Made by a program: the position numbers and the translations under genes
In this document: positions 37,162 through 46,543 of the stretch, piece after piece
How positions within the stretch are numbered: position 1 is the stretch's first letter
Layout: every line of letters begins with the position of its first letter
Notes under the pieces: model-generated
The model's input: only the letters and a program-made list of their open reading frames with translations
Database searches by the model: none
Told to the model about the DNA's origin: nothing
Assembly: GCF_001425235.1 (NCBI RefSeq)
Contig: NZ_LMEA01000007.1
Span: forward strand, 73,170 to 137,169
DNA length: 64,000 nucleotides
From: Devosia sp. Root413D1
GTDB taxonomy: Bacteria > Pseudomonadota > Alphaproteobacteria > Rhizobiales > Devosiaceae
Reading direction: 5' to 3'

Positions 37162-38193
37162 ATGATCAAATCGCTTCTTTCCGTCGCGCTTGCGGCAGGC
37201 CTCGGCCTTTCCGCATCCGCCGCCTTCGCGCAGACGACAACCTCGGCAACGCTCGACGCGGTCAAGGCCAAGGGCTATGTCCAATGCGGCGTGACCGGCG
37301 GCGTGCCGGGGTTCTCTGCCCCCGACGCGAACAACAACTGGTCTGGTCTCGAAGTCGATTACTGCCGCGCTCTGGCGGCCGCGATCTTCAACAATGCGGA
37401 CTCCGTCCGTTACACGCCGCTCACCTCGCAGGAGCGCTTCACCGCGCTCAGCGCCGGTGAAATCGACGTGCTGTCGCGTACCACCACCTGGACCATGAGC
37501 CGCGATACCCAGCTGGGCATCAAGTTCATCGGCACCATGTTCTATGACGGCCAGGGCTTCATGGTCCGCAAGGCCGACAACATCGCTTCGGCGCTCGATC
37601 TCAGCGGCGCCGCCGTCTGCATCGAGTCGGGCACCACCACCGAGCTGAACGCGGCCGACTACTTCGCCGCCAACAACCTCGAGTTCAACACCGTGGTGTT
37701 CGTCGACCAGGACGAAGTGGTGAAGGCCTACGAAGATGGCCGCTGCGACGTCTACACCACTGACTCCTCCGCGCTCGCCGCCGAGCGTTCGAAGTTCGCC
37801 AACCCGGCTGACCACATCATTCTGCCGGAGATCATCTCCAAGGAGCCGCTCGGCCCCGTGGTGCGCCAGGGCGACGATGGCTGGTTCAACATTGCCCGCT
37901 GGACCTACTACGCGCTGCTCGAAGCCGAAGAGCTGGGCGTCAGCTCGGCCAACGTCGACGAGATGCTGGCTTCCGACAACCCGGCGATCAAGCGCCTGCT
38001 CGGCGTTGAAGGCGACTTCGGCACCCCGATCGGCCTGACCAAGGACTGGGCCTACCAGATCATCAAGCTGGTCGGTAACTACGGCGAGGTCTACGACAAG
38101 CATGTCGGCCCGAACACGCCGATCGGCCTTGCCCGCGGCCTGAACGCCCTGTGGAAAGACGGCGGCATCCAGTACTCGCCGCCGATCCGCTAA
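37162..38193 (+). CDS. aapJ: General L-amino acid ABC transporter, substrate-binding protein AapJ
   Basis: 343 residues from ATG 37162. A signal peptide (SLLSVALAAGLGLSASAAFA) precedes the mature TTTSATLDAVKAKGYVQCGV. Family 3 solute-binding features include GLEVDYCRALAAAIF and a conserved cysteine pair. It captures a broad set of L-amino acids for AapQM/AapP. A perfect GC hairpin follows the stop, separating it from aapQ, an arrangement that favours excess binding protein. Confidence 0.95.
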   Translation: MIKSLLSVALAAGLGLSASAAFAQTTTSATLDAVKAKGYVQCGVTGGVPGFSAPDANNNWSGLEVDYCRALAAAIFNNADSVRYTPLTSQERFTALSAGEIDVLSRTTTWTMSRDTQLGIKFIGTMFYDGQGFMVRKADNIASALDLSGAAVCIESGTTTELNAADYFAANNLEFNTVVFVDQDEVVKAYEDGRCDVYTTDSSALAAERSKFANPADHIILPEIISKEPLGPVVRQGDDGWFNIARWTYYALLEAEELGVSSANVDEMLASDNPAIKRLLGVEGDFGTPIGLTKDWAYQIIKLVGNYGEVYDKHVGPNTPIGLARGLNALWKDGGIQYSPPIR

Positions 38194-38202
38194 ACCTTCT
38201 GC

Positions 38203-38231
38203 AGCCCGGCGCTGAGCTCCAGCGCCGGGCT
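38203..38231 (+). terminator. Intercistronic stem-loop between aapJ and aapQ
   Basis: An 11-bp perfect stem, AGCCCGGCGCT / AGCGCCGGGCT, with a 7-base loop and no T-run. It is more likely an mRNA-stabilising or attenuating hairpin than a full terminator. Confidence 0.75.
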
Positions 38232-38309
38232 GATCGTTTCCGGCGGGCGGCAGGCGGAACCCGCATGCGCCGGTATTTTTCTTCTCCTGGGCAGGGAGAT
38301 GCATAGCTC

Positions 38310-39497
38310 ATGGCATCCATCGACACGGCGCAATCACCGCCGCGGGGCTTCTCATTCAACGATCCCGTCGTGCGGGGCGTCATCTACCAGGTCGTCGTCG
38401 CGGTACTGGTGGTGGTGTTCCTCGTCTGGATCGTCAACAACACGGCGATCAACCTCAAGGCGCAGAACAAGACCTCGGGCTTCGACTTCCTGTGGAAGAC
38501 GGCCGGGTTCGACATCAGCTTCACGCTCTTCCCGTTCGATCGCACTTCGCTCTACTGGCAGGCGTTCCTCGTCGGCCTCACCAACACCGTTCTCGTCGCC
38601 GTCATCGGCATCTTCTTTGCCACGCTCATCGGCTTCACTATCGGCATCGCACGGCTGAGTTCGAACTACCTGGTGTCCCGGCTGGCGACGGTCTACGTCG
38701 AGACCATCCGCAACATCCCGCTGCTGCTGCAGCTGTTCTTCTGGTACTTCGCGGTCCTGAAGACCATGCCGGCGGTGCGCGACTCGCTGGCGCTGCCGCT
38801 CGATACCTTCATCAATCAGCGCGGCCTGTTCGTGCCCAAGCCCATCCCCGACGAGCAGTTCGTCTGGGTCTGGGTCGGGCTCGCCGTTGCCCTGGTGCTG
38901 TGGCTGGTGCTGCGGCAATGGGCCAAGGCGCGCCTCGAGCGCACCGGCAAACGCTTCCCGGTGTTCCTCGGTGGCCTCGCCCTCACGCTGGTTATCGTCG
39001 GCCTCGTCTGGGTGGTGAGCGGCGCTTCCGTCACCTTCGATCCGCCGGTGCTCAACCGCTTCAATTTCAAGGGCGGCCTCGAGCTGCCCCCTGAGCTGGT
39101 GGCGCTGGTTTTCGGCCTCTCCATCTACACCGCTGCCTTCATTGCCGAGCTGGTGCGCGGCGGCATCCAGTCGGTCAGCCACGGCCAAACCGAGGCGGCA
39201 GAGGCGCTGGGGCTACAGGATGGCGACCGGCTGCGGCTGGTCATCGTCCCGCAGGCGATGCGCGTCATCATCCCACCGCTGACCAGCCAGTACCTGAACC
39301 TGACCAAGAACTCGTCGCTCGGCGCCGCCATCGGCTACCCCGAGCTGGTCAACGTGTTCACCGGCACGACGCTCAACCAGACCGGCCGCGCCATCGAGGT
39401 GATCGCGCTCACCATGCTGGTCTACCTCATCCTGTCGCTGGGCACCTCGGCGATCATGAACTGGTACAACGCCCGTGTGGCGCTGGTTGAACGCTAG
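38310..39497 (+). CDS. aapQ: General L-amino acid ABC transporter permease AapQ
   Basis: 395 residues, ATG with GGGAGA upstream. HisMQ-type permease with an unusually long insertion between the first and later membrane segments, as known for AapQ. The segment LGAAIGYPELVNVFTGTTLN and the EAA-type loop HGQTEAAEALGLQDGDRLRL are clear. It is an inner-membrane subunit paired with AapM, whose gene follows after 9 bases. Confidence 0.95.
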   Translation: MASIDTAQSPPRGFSFNDPVVRGVIYQVVVAVLVVVFLVWIVNNTAINLKAQNKTSGFDFLWKTAGFDISFTLFPFDRTSLYWQAFLVGLTNTVLVAVIGIFFATLIGFTIGIARLSSNYLVSRLATVYVETIRNIPLLLQLFFWYFAVLKTMPAVRDSLALPLDTFINQRGLFVPKPIPDEQFVWVWVGLAVALVLWLVLRQWAKARLERTGKRFPVFLGGLALTLVIVGLVWVVSGASVTFDPPVLNRFNFKGGLELPPELVALVFGLSIYTAAFIAELVRGGIQSVSHGQTEAAEALGLQDGDRLRLVIVPQAMRVIIPPLTSQYLNLTKNSSLGAAIGYPELVNVFTGTTLNQTGRAIEVIALTMLVYLILSLGTSAIMNWYNARVALVER

Positions 39498-39506
39498 GAG
39501 CGGCAG

Positions 39507-40631
39507 ATGACCGATATCGCCTTCGTCCGCTCCGAGATCGAGAAAGCCCAGCCGGCGCCCCGCAGCCAGACTGGCCTCGTCGCCTGGCTGCGCAAGAACC
39601 TGTTTGCCAGCGTCTCGGACACTATCCTCACCGTCGTCGCGGTAGTGCTGCTGTTGTGGCTCGTCCCGCAGCTCTATGGCTTCCTGATCGGCCGCGCCGT
39701 CCCTCCGGGCGGCACGGTCGAGCAGTGCCGGGTCGAGAATGTCGGTGCCTGCTGGGCCTATATCGCCAGCGAGATCGAGTTCTTCATCTACGGCTTCTAC
39801 CCGATGGCCGAGTACTGGCGCCCCAACATCGTGTTCGCCATGCTCGCGCTGATCGGCCTGCCGCTGCTCTGGCCGTCGGCCCCGTTCAAGATCGTCAACG
39901 CCATCCTGTTCTTCGTGGTGTTCCCGATCGCCTCGGTGGTCATGCTGTCGGGTGGCATGTTCGGCCTGCGCTACGTGCCGACCGAGCAGTGGGGCGGGCT
40001 GCTGGTCACGCTGATCATCTCGGTGGTCGGCATCAGCCTGTCGCTGCCGATGGGGATCCTCCTGGCGCTCGGCCGGCAATCCAAGCTCCCGATCATCAAG
40101 ACCCTCTGCATCGCCTTCATCGAGCTGATCCGCGCCGTGCCGCTGATCACCATCCTGTTCATGGCCTCGATCATGCTGCCGCTGTTCATGCCGCAGGGGA
40201 CGACCGTGGACAAACTGGTGCGCGCCCTGGTCGGTGTCACGCTGTTCGCCTCGGCCTACATGGCCGAAGTGGTGCGCGGCGGCATGCAGGCCATCGGCCG
40301 CGGCCAGTACGAGGCGGCCGCCGCCCTCGGGCTCGGCTATTGGCAGCGCATGGGCTTCATCATCCTGCCGCAGGCATTGAAGCACGTGATCCCCGGCATC
40401 GTCGGCAACTTCATCTCGCTGCTGAAGGATACCTCACTGGTCTACATCGTCGGCATGAAGGATCTGCTCGAAGCGGTGAAGACCAAGAACGACGCCATCG
40501 AATGGGCATCGCCAACGCAGTCGGTCACCGGCTATATTTTTGCCGCAGCCGTGTTCTGGGTGCTCTGTTTCTCAATCTCCCGATACTCCCGATACTGGGA
40601 GCGCCGGCTCAATACCGGCCACAAGAGGTAG
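39507..40631 (+). CDS. aapM: General L-amino acid ABC transporter permease AapM
   Basis: 374 residues. Like AapQ it has a long N-terminal portion with extra membrane segments (including VVAVVLLLWLVPQLYGFL) before the HisMQ core. The EAA loop is GRGQYEAAAALGLGYWQRMG, followed by SLLKDTSLVYIVGMKDLLEA. The second permease of the system. The ATPase gene starts 3 bases after its stop. Confidence 0.95.
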   Translation: MTDIAFVRSEIEKAQPAPRSQTGLVAWLRKNLFASVSDTILTVVAVVLLLWLVPQLYGFLIGRAVPPGGTVEQCRVENVGACWAYIASEIEFFIYGFYPMAEYWRPNIVFAMLALIGLPLLWPSAPFKIVNAILFFVVFPIASVVMLSGGMFGLRYVPTEQWGGLLVTLIISVVGISLSLPMGILLALGRQSKLPIIKTLCIAFIELIRAVPLITILFMASIMLPLFMPQGTTVDKLVRALVGVTLFASAYMAEVVRGGMQAIGRGQYEAAAALGLGYWQRMGFIILPQALKHVIPGIVGNFISLLKDTSLVYIVGMKDLLEAVKTKNDAIEWASPTQSVTGYIFAAAVFWVLCFSISRYSRYWERRLNTGHKR

Positions 40632-40634
40632 CTG

Positions 40635-41435
40635 ATGTCAGACGTATCTCCAGTCGTCGTCGATCGCGATATCGACACCACCAACATGCAGGTTTCCAAG
40701 ACCGAGGTAGCGGTCGAGATCATCGGCATGAACAAGTGGTTCGGTGATTTCCACGTGCTGCGCGACATCAACCTCAAGGTGATGAAGGGCGAGCGCATCG
40801 TCATTGCCGGGCCGTCGGGCTCCGGCAAGTCGACACTGATCCGCTGCATCAACCGCCTCGAGGAGCACCAGAAGGGCCAGGTCATCGTCAACGGCGTCGA
40901 GCTGACCTCCGACCTGAAGCGCGTCGATGAAGTGCGGCGCGAAGTCGGCATGGTGTTCCAGCACTTCAACCTGTTCCCGCACCTGACGATCCTGCAGAAC
41001 CTGACGCTGGCGCCGATCTGGGTGCGCGGCGTGCCCAAGGCGCAGGCCGAGGAAACGGCGATGATGTACCTTGAGCGGGTGCGCATCCCCGAGCAGGCGG
41101 CCAAGTACCCCGGTCAGCTCTCGGGCGGCCAGCAGCAGCGCGTCGCCATCGCCCGCTCGCTCTGCATGAACCCCAGGATCATGCTGTTCGACGAGCCGAC
41201 CTCGGCGCTCGATCCGGAAATGGTCAAGGAAGTGCTCGAGGTGATGATCAGTCTCGCCGAGGAAGGCATGACCATGCTCTGCGTCACCCATGAAATGGGT
41301 TTCGCCCGCCAGGTCGCCAACCGCGTCATCTTCATGGATCAGGGCCAGATCATCGAGCAGAACGAACCCGAAGCGTTCTTCTCCAACCCGCAGCACGAAC
41401 GCACCAAGCTCTTCCTCAGCCAGATCCTGCACTGA
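40635..41435 (+). CDS. aapP: General L-amino acid ABC transporter ATP-binding protein AapP
   Basis: 266 residues. Walker A is [10 protein letters not shown], the signature is [15 protein letters not shown], Walker B is [12 protein letters not shown], and the switch is [10 protein letters not shown]. This is the polar amino-acid (GlnQ/HisP) subtype, without a regulatory domain. It is the last gene of the aapJQMP operon. A 160-bp palindromic repeat starts 12 bases after the stop. Confidence 0.95.
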   Translation: MSDVSPVVVDRDIDTTNMQVSKTEVAVEIIGMNKWFGDFHVLRDINLKVMKGERIVIAGPSGSGKSTLIRCINRLEEHQKGQVIVNGVELTSDLKRVDEVRREVGMVFQHFNLFPHLTILQNLTLAPIWVRGVPKAQAEETAMMYLERVRIPEQAAKYPGQLSGGQQQRVAIARSLCMNPRIMLFDEPTSALDPEMVKEVLEVMISLAEEGMTMLCVTHEMGFARQVANRVIFMDQGQIIEQNEPEAFFSNPQHERTKLFLSQILH

Positions 41436-41447
41436 GGCTTGGGCAGC

Positions 41448-41607
41448 GCGGCTGACCGGCCGGCGCGGGAAGAGTACCCCCACCCCTGTTCCCGTCCCCG
41501 CAAGGGGGAGGGAGACGCTCTCACCAACGCTAGTGTTTTGGTCTCCTCCCCCCTTGCGGGGGAGGGACAGGGTGGGGGCAGTCTTCCCGCACCGAGCTAT
41601 CGCACGC
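41448..41607. repeat. 160-bp GC-rich palindromic repeat, copy 1
   Basis: The left flank begins GCGGCTGACCGGCCGG, followed by GCGGGAAGA. The right flank is TCTTCCCGCACCGAGCTATC. The core is a large hairpin of CCCTGT...CCCCGCAAGGGGGAGGG arms around a 34-nt GAGAC...GTCTC loop (41512-41545). Compared with copy 2 (42787-42947) the flanks match in the same orientation, whereas the core matches in the opposite orientation. Confidence 0.85.
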
Positions 41608-41713
41608 CATAGGCGGTCGCCCTGCGTGTACCCGGGCCATGATGCCGCCTTGACCCGGTCACCCCCGATCGGGATATTGCGCGCCGAGGGCGAGTTGGAG
41701 CAGCGTTTAGACC

Positions 41714-42769
41714 ATGACGGTTCAGGCCGTTTGGCGTGGCCTCGTCCGCGTCATCCTTGCTATCGCGATACTGACCCCGTCCTGGGCCTCGGCACAGCCC
41801 GCGGCGCCCGCTATGGCCGGTCCGACACTGCAGGCGATCCGTGACCGCGGCCATCTGATCTGCGCCACCGCCGACCCGTTGCCCGGCTTTGCTCAGCCCG
41901 GCGCCGATGGGCGCTGGACCGGCTTCGATGTCGATTTCTGCCGCGCTATCGCGGTCGCCGTGTTCAACGACGCCAGCAAGATGGAATTCGTCCCGCTCTC
42001 GGGCGATAGCCGCTTCGCCCAGTTGCAGACCGGCAGCATCGACCTCATCGCCCGCAACGCCCCCTGGACCATGCGCCGCGATACCGGCTACGGCGCCAGC
42101 TACGTCGCGACCTCATTCTATGACGGGCAGGCGATCATGGTACCGCAGTCGCTCGGCGTCGTCTCGGCCTATGAGCTCGACGATGTCCGTGTCTGCATCG
42201 TCGATGCGCCCGAGGGGCTTGCCAACCTGCGTGAGTTCTTTTTCGGCACCCAGGCGACCTATACCGAGGTGCTTTACGAGGACCGCGAGGACCTGACCGT
42301 TGCTTACCGCGAAGGCCGCTGCAATGCCGTCTCCGCTTCCGCCAGTTTCCTCAACGCCATGCGCCGCAGCCTGCCGGAGCCAGCCACCCACCGCATCCTG
42401 CCCGAGCGCATCTCCAAGGATGCCTTCGGCCCGGTGATCCGCTCCGGCGATGACCAGTGGTTCGATATCGTCGAGTGGACCCTGTTCGCGCTCATCGATG
42501 CCGAGGAAGCCGGCGTCACTTCGCTCAACATCGGCTCGCTCGCCGCCGCCAAGACCCACCGAATTCGCCGCCTGCTCGGCCTTGAAGGCACCTTCGGCCC
42601 CAGCATCGGGCTCGACTCGATGTTCATCGCCAATGTCATCAAGGCTGTCGGCAATTACGGCGAGATCTTCGAGCGAAACTTCGGCCCCGCCACCGGCGCC
42701 GCCGTGGTCCGCGGCCAGAACGCCCTGTGGATCAACGGCGGCCTGATCTGGGCCCCGCCGATCGAATAG
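41714..42769 (+). CDS. AapJ-like amino-acid ABC transporter substrate-binding protein (orphan)
   Basis: 351 residues with a signal peptide (VILAIAILTPSWASA). It aligns with AapJ along its length (LQAIRDRGHLICATADPLPG, WTGFDVDFCRAIAVAVFND, ending ALWINGGLIWAPPIE) but is clearly diverged. No permease or ATPase follows. It probably uses AapQMP with a different ligand preference, or acts as a sensor. It lies between two related 160-bp repeats, one on each side. Confidence 0.9.
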   Translation: MTVQAVWRGLVRVILAIAILTPSWASAQPAAPAMAGPTLQAIRDRGHLICATADPLPGFAQPGADGRWTGFDVDFCRAIAVAVFNDASKMEFVPLSGDSRFAQLQTGSIDLIARNAPWTMRRDTGYGASYVATSFYDGQAIMVPQSLGVVSAYELDDVRVCIVDAPEGLANLREFFFGTQATYTEVLYEDREDLTVAYREGRCNAVSASASFLNAMRRSLPEPATHRILPERISKDAFGPVIRSGDDQWFDIVEWTLFALIDAEEAGVTSLNIGSLAAAKTHRIRRLLGLEGTFGPSIGLDSMFIANVIKAVGNYGEIFERNFGPATGAAVVRGQNALWINGGLIWAPPIE

Positions 42770-42786
42770 TTTCTGCTCGAGGAAAC

Positions 42787-42947
42787 GCGGCTGACTGGCC
42801 GGTGCGGGAAAGATACCCCCCACCCTGTCCCTCCCCCGCAAGGGGGGAGGAGACCAAAACACTGGCGCCGGTGTGAGCGTCTCCCTCCCCCTTGCGGGGA
42901 GGGGACAGGGGTGGGGGTGCACTTCCCGCGCCGAACTGTCCCCACGC
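42787..42947. repeat. 160-bp GC-rich palindromic repeat, copy 2
   Basis: Left flank GCGGCTGACTGGCCGG and right flank TTCCCGCGCCGAACTGTC match copy 1 in direct orientation. The 34-nt loop (42850-42883, GAGACCAAAACACT...) matches the reverse complement of the copy 1 loop at nearly every base. Confidence 0.85.
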
Positions 42948-42983
42948 ATGTGCGATCGCTTACCCTTATGGGAAGGGCACCAG

Positions 42984-43694
42984 CTACCCGAAAACCACCG
43001 ACACCCGGCGGTTGATAGCGCCCTTCTTCTCGATCTTGCCGAGCCGCAGCGGGCCGATCTCGCTGGTGTTTTTGACATGCGTACCGCCGCAGGGCTGCAG
43101 GTCGACATCACCGATCCGCACCAGCCGTACCCGGCCCTGGCCCATCGGCGGCTTGACGTTCATCGATTTGATCAGCCTGGGATTGGCCTCGAGCTCGGCA
43201 TCGGTGATCCACTCGGCCGAGACCGGCAGCGCCGCCTCGACCAGGTCGTTGAGCTTCCGCTCGACCTCGGCAGCGTCGGGTACATCCGGCAGGTTGAAAT
43301 CCACCCGCCCCTTGTCCTCGCCCACCGCGGCACCGGTGATCGGGTAGGGGAGGACGACGGTCACCAGATGCAGCGCCGTATGCATGCGCATCAGCTTGTG
43401 CCGGCGCTCCCAGTCGAGATGCGCGATCACCTCATCGCCCACCGCCAGCGGCGGCTGCCCCACGGCCGGCAGGTGCACGATCACCGTCTTGTCGCCATCG
43501 GGGTGGATGGTGCCGCCGAGGCTGACGAAGCTGCCATCGGCCCGCTCCAGCCGGCCGGTGTCGCCAGGCTGGCCGCCCGATGTCGCATAAAAGATCGTCC
43601 GGTCCAGCACGATCCCGCCCTCGGGCGTGATCGCTGTGACCAGCGTCGGCAGCGAGCGGACATAGCTGTCCTCTCGAAAGATGAATTCAGTCAC
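42984..43694 (-). CDS. Alanyl-tRNA editing protein (AlaX type)
   Basis: 236 residues. The zinc-binding editing motifs HTALH (in MRMHTALHLV) and CGGTH (in LQPCGGTHV) match the editing domain of AlaRS and free-standing AlaX proteins. The N-terminal part (YATSGGQPGDTG) is also typical. It hydrolyses mischarged Ser- or Gly-tRNA-Ala in trans. It starts inside the stop of the cysteine synthase gene (ATGA overlap) and is translationally coupled to it. Confidence 0.93.
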   Translation of the reverse strand: MTEFIFREDSYVRSLPTLVTAITPEGGIVLDRTIFYATSGGQPGDTGRLERADGSFVSLGGTIHPDGDKTVIVHLPAVGQPPLAVGDEVIAHLDWERRHKLMRMHTALHLVTVVLPYPITGAAVGEDKGRVDFNLPDVPDAAEVERKLNDLVEAALPVSAEWITDAELEANPRLIKSMNVKPPMGQGRVRLVRIGDVDLQPCGGTHVKNTSEIGPLRLGKIEKKGAINRRVSVVFG

Positions 43695-44743
43695 GCAACA
43701 GGCTCCGCCTCAACGACTGACTGCCAGTCTATGGGCGTCCTCTGCTCAAGCCAATGCGGCACCGGCAGGTTCTTCGAGCGCAGGAACTCGGGGTTGAACA
43801 GCTTGCTCTGATAGCGATTGCCGTAGTCGGCAAGGATGGTGACGATGGTCTTGCCCGGCCCGAGGTCGCGCGCCAGCCGCACCGCGCCGGCGATGTTGAT
43901 GCCCGACGAGCCGCCGAGGCAGAGCCCCTCGTGCTCGAGCAGGTCGAACACATAGGGCAGGGCCTCGCTGTCGGGGATCTGGTAGGCGCGATCCACGACG
44001 ATATCCTTGAGGTTCGCGGTGATGCGCCCCTGGCCGATGCCCTCGGTGATCGAGTTGCCCGAGCTCTTGAGCTCGCCGGTAGTGTAGTAGCTGTAAAGCG
44101 CTGCCCCCTCGGGGTCAGCAAGGCCGATCTGGATGTTCGGGTTCTTGGCCTTCAGCGCCATCGAGATGCCGCCGAGCGTGCCGCCCGAGCCGACTGCCGA
44201 AACGAAGCCGTCGACCTTGCCGCCGGTCTGCTCCCAGATCTCCGGGCCGGTGGTCTCGATATGCGCCTGCCGGTTCGCGGTATTGTCGAACTGGTTGGCC
44301 CAGATCGCGCCGCCCGGCAATTCCTTAGCCAGCTTCTCGGCCAGCCGGCCGCTCAGCTTCACGTAGTTGTTCGGGTTCTTGTAGGGTTTCGCGGGCACCT
44401 GGATCAGTTCGGCGCCGAGCAGCGTCAGCGCGTCCTTCTTCTCCTGGCTCTGCGTCTCGGGGATCACGATCACCGATTTGTAGCCCAGCGCATTGGCCAC
44501 CATGGAAAGCCCGATGCCGGTATTACCGGCGGTACCCTCGACGATCGTCCCACCGGGCCGCAGCAGCCCGCGCTTCTCGGCGTCGCGGATGATGAACAGC
44601 GCGGCGCGATCCTTCACCGATTGCCCCGGGTTCAGGAACTCCGCCTTGCCCCAGATCTCCGAGCCCGTCGCGTCGGACACGCGGTTGAGCCGGATCAGGG
44701 GCGTGTTGCCGATGGCGGAGATAACGTCGCGGTGGTTGGTCAT
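43691..44743 (-). CDS. cysK: Cysteine synthase A (O-acetylserine sulfhydrylase)
   Basis: 350 residues. PLP-dependent fold-type II enzyme. The PLP lysine is K44 in NPGQSVKDRAA, the substrate loop is EGTAGNTG, and the phosphate-binding loop is SAVGSGGTLGG. It joins O-acetylserine and sulfide to cysteine. The roughly 30-residue C-terminal extension fits the longer alphaproteobacterial CysK type. It is the upstream gene of a two-gene unit with the AlaX-type gene. Sulfate activation genes lie about 2 kb away. Cystathionine beta-synthase-like activity cannot be excluded from sequence. Confidence 0.9.
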   Translation of the reverse strand: MTNHRDVISAIGNTPLIRLNRVSDATGSEIWGKAEFLNPGQSVKDRAALFIIRDAEKRGLLRPGGTIVEGTAGNTGIGLSMVANALGYKSVIVIPETQSQEKKDALTLLGAELIQVPAKPYKNPNNYVKLSGRLAEKLAKELPGGAIWANQFDNTANRQAHIETTGPEIWEQTGGKVDGFVSAVGSGGTLGGISMALKAKNPNIQIGLADPEGAALYSYYTTGELKSSGNSITEGIGQGRITANLKDIVVDRAYQIPDSEALPYVFDLLEHEGLCLGGSSGINIAGAVRLARDLGPGKTIVTILADYGNRYQSKLFNPEFLRSKNLPVPHWLEQRTPIDWQSVVEAEPVA

Positions 44744-44930
44744 GGGGCCGGAGGGTGGGCTGTGGAGGTTGGCCTGAACCTAGGCGGCAGCCCCTTCACT
44801 GCCAAGGCTTAAGCTGCGGAATGGTATGGGATTTTCCGGCCCGCACGAGAAAAGGGCAGGATTTCGCGCGGTCATCGGGATTGTCGGAATTTCGGACCTT
44901 GCCACATCTGAGTTCAGTCTGCCTCTAGAC

Positions 44931-44951
44931 CCTTTGTCCTCCAGACAAAGG
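44931..44951 (-). terminator. Hairpin downstream of the photolyase gene
   Basis: CCTTTGTC-ctcca-GACAAAGG, an 8-bp perfect stem beginning 15 bases after the photolyase stop. There is no T-run, so terminator function is tentative. Confidence 0.45.
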
Positions 44952-44966
44952 CGCGTCACGGCAGGC

Positions 44967-46346
44967 CTATAGTGCCTTGAACGCCTCCAGCGCTCGCTCG
45001 CGCGAACCTTTGAGGTCGACGATCGGTGCGGGGTAGTCGAGCGCCACGGCATCCGGAGCCTCCCAGGGCTGGTGCACCAGCTTGTCCGGCAACCCTGCCA
45101 CTTCCGGTACCCAGCGCCGCACGTAGTCGCCGGCCGGATCGAACCGTTCGCCCTGTGTCACCGGGTTGAAGATCCGGAACCAGGGCGAGGCATCGAGCCC
45201 GCTGCCGGCCACCCATTGCCAGTTGCCGGGGTTGTTCGCCGGATCGGCGTCGACCAGCGTGTCCCAGAACCACTGCTCGCCCTTTCGCCAATCGATCAGC
45301 AGGTTCTTGGCGAGGAGCGATGCGGTGAGCATCCGCACCCGGTTGTGCATCACCCCGGTCTCCCACAGCTCGCGCATCCCTGCGTCGATGATCGGGATGC
45401 CGGTTCGCCCATGCCGCCAGGCTTCGAGCGCCGCATCGGCATGCCGCCATTTGAGCCCTCTATACTTCTCGACCATCGGCACGGTGGCGATGTCGTCGCG
45501 GTGGTAGAGCTGGTTGTAGTTGAAATCGCGCCAGCCCAGCTCCGACAGGAATTTGTCGATTGCCGAAGCTCTGGCCGGCGCATGCTGCGCCATCGCATGC
45601 GCCGCGTGCCAGACCTGCCTTGGACTGATCTCGCCGAACGCCAGGTGCGGCGACAGTCCGGATGTCGCCGCCTTCCTGGGGATGTCGCGATCCCCGGGAT
45701 AGTCGAGCACCAGTTCATCGAGAAACCGATCGAGCCGCTCGCGTGCTGCCGCCTCGCCGATCTGCCAGTGCCCGCCGAGCTTCCGGCCCCATTCTGCCTC
45801 GCGATAGTCCCTGTCGACACGCTGCGGCTGGATTGCGTCGCCGTGGCGCGGCCGAGACAGCGGTTTCGCAATGTCCCGCTTCTTCAGCGTGTTCCAGAAC
45901 GGCGTGTAGACCGAGTATGGCTTGCCGGCGCCGGTTGCCATTTCGAACGGCTCGACCAGCACATTGGCGGCAAAGCTCTCGGTCGTTATGCCCTCGCGCT
46001 TCAGCCGCGCCTTAATGCCGGCATCGATTTCGCGCTCCGCCGGTCCATAGCGCCGGTTCCAATACACGGCGTCGACACCACGCGCGGCGATCGCCTTGAA
46101 CAGTTCTACCTCGGCCTCACCCTCGACGGTCTCGAGCGGCGCGCCAAGCTGCACCAGCTCCTCCGCCAGCCGGTTGAGGCTGTGATGCAGCCACCAACGG
46201 CTCGCCGCGCCGCGCCGCCGCAGCCTGCCATCTGTCGCCTCGATGTGGATGGCGTGCGCCTTGCCGTGCTTCAGCGCCGCAACCAAGGCCGGGTTGTCCG
46301 CGATCCGCAGGTCGTTTCTGAGCCAGGCCAGCGCCGTTCCAGTCAT
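44967..46346 (-). CDS. phrB: Deoxyribodipyrimidine photolyase
   Basis: 459 residues from ATG 46346, giving the standard N-terminus MTGTALAWLRNDLRIADNPA. The N-terminal antenna-binding alpha/beta domain is followed by the FAD-binding helical domain with SGLSPHLAFGEISPRQVW, LGWRDFNYNQLYH, GIPIIDAGMRELWETG, MHNRVRM and WQWVAGSG. It is a class I CPD photolyase that repairs UV dimers with light. It diverges from cysD. Confidence 0.95.
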   Translation of the reverse strand: MTGTALAWLRNDLRIADNPALVAALKHGKAHAIHIEATDGRLRRRGAASRWWLHHSLNRLAEELVQLGAPLETVEGEAEVELFKAIAARGVDAVYWNRRYGPAEREIDAGIKARLKREGITTESFAANVLVEPFEMATGAGKPYSVYTPFWNTLKKRDIAKPLSRPRHGDAIQPQRVDRDYREAEWGRKLGGHWQIGEAAARERLDRFLDELVLDYPGDRDIPRKAATSGLSPHLAFGEISPRQVWHAAHAMAQHAPARASAIDKFLSELGWRDFNYNQLYHRDDIATVPMVEKYRGLKWRHADAALEAWRHGRTGIPIIDAGMRELWETGVMHNRVRMLTASLLAKNLLIDWRKGEQWFWDTLVDADPANNPGNWQWVAGSGLDASPWFRIFNPVTQGERFDPAGDYVRRWVPEVAGLPDKLVHQPWEAPDAVALDYPAPIVDLKGSRERALEAFKAL

Positions 46347-46543
46347 GGAATAGATTTTCCTTTGCTCGGTATCTCCGACGCAGCCGTTCTTGTCATGACG
46401 ATCATGCGACAAGCTCCACCTTTACAACGCCTGATACGCGCAAACAGGCGGAATAGTTGACTTTTTTGGTAGTCTAGTGGCGCTTGCCGCCCTCCTGTTG
46501 AGCGCGTATTTGACTGCCGTTGCAACATGGTTCCCCAGCGCCA

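Noticed and set aside
46457-46485. A sigma-70 promoter for cysD starting TTGACT
   Set aside because: No acceptable -10 element occurs at 16-18 bases. The downstream TAGTCT is only about 7 bases away.
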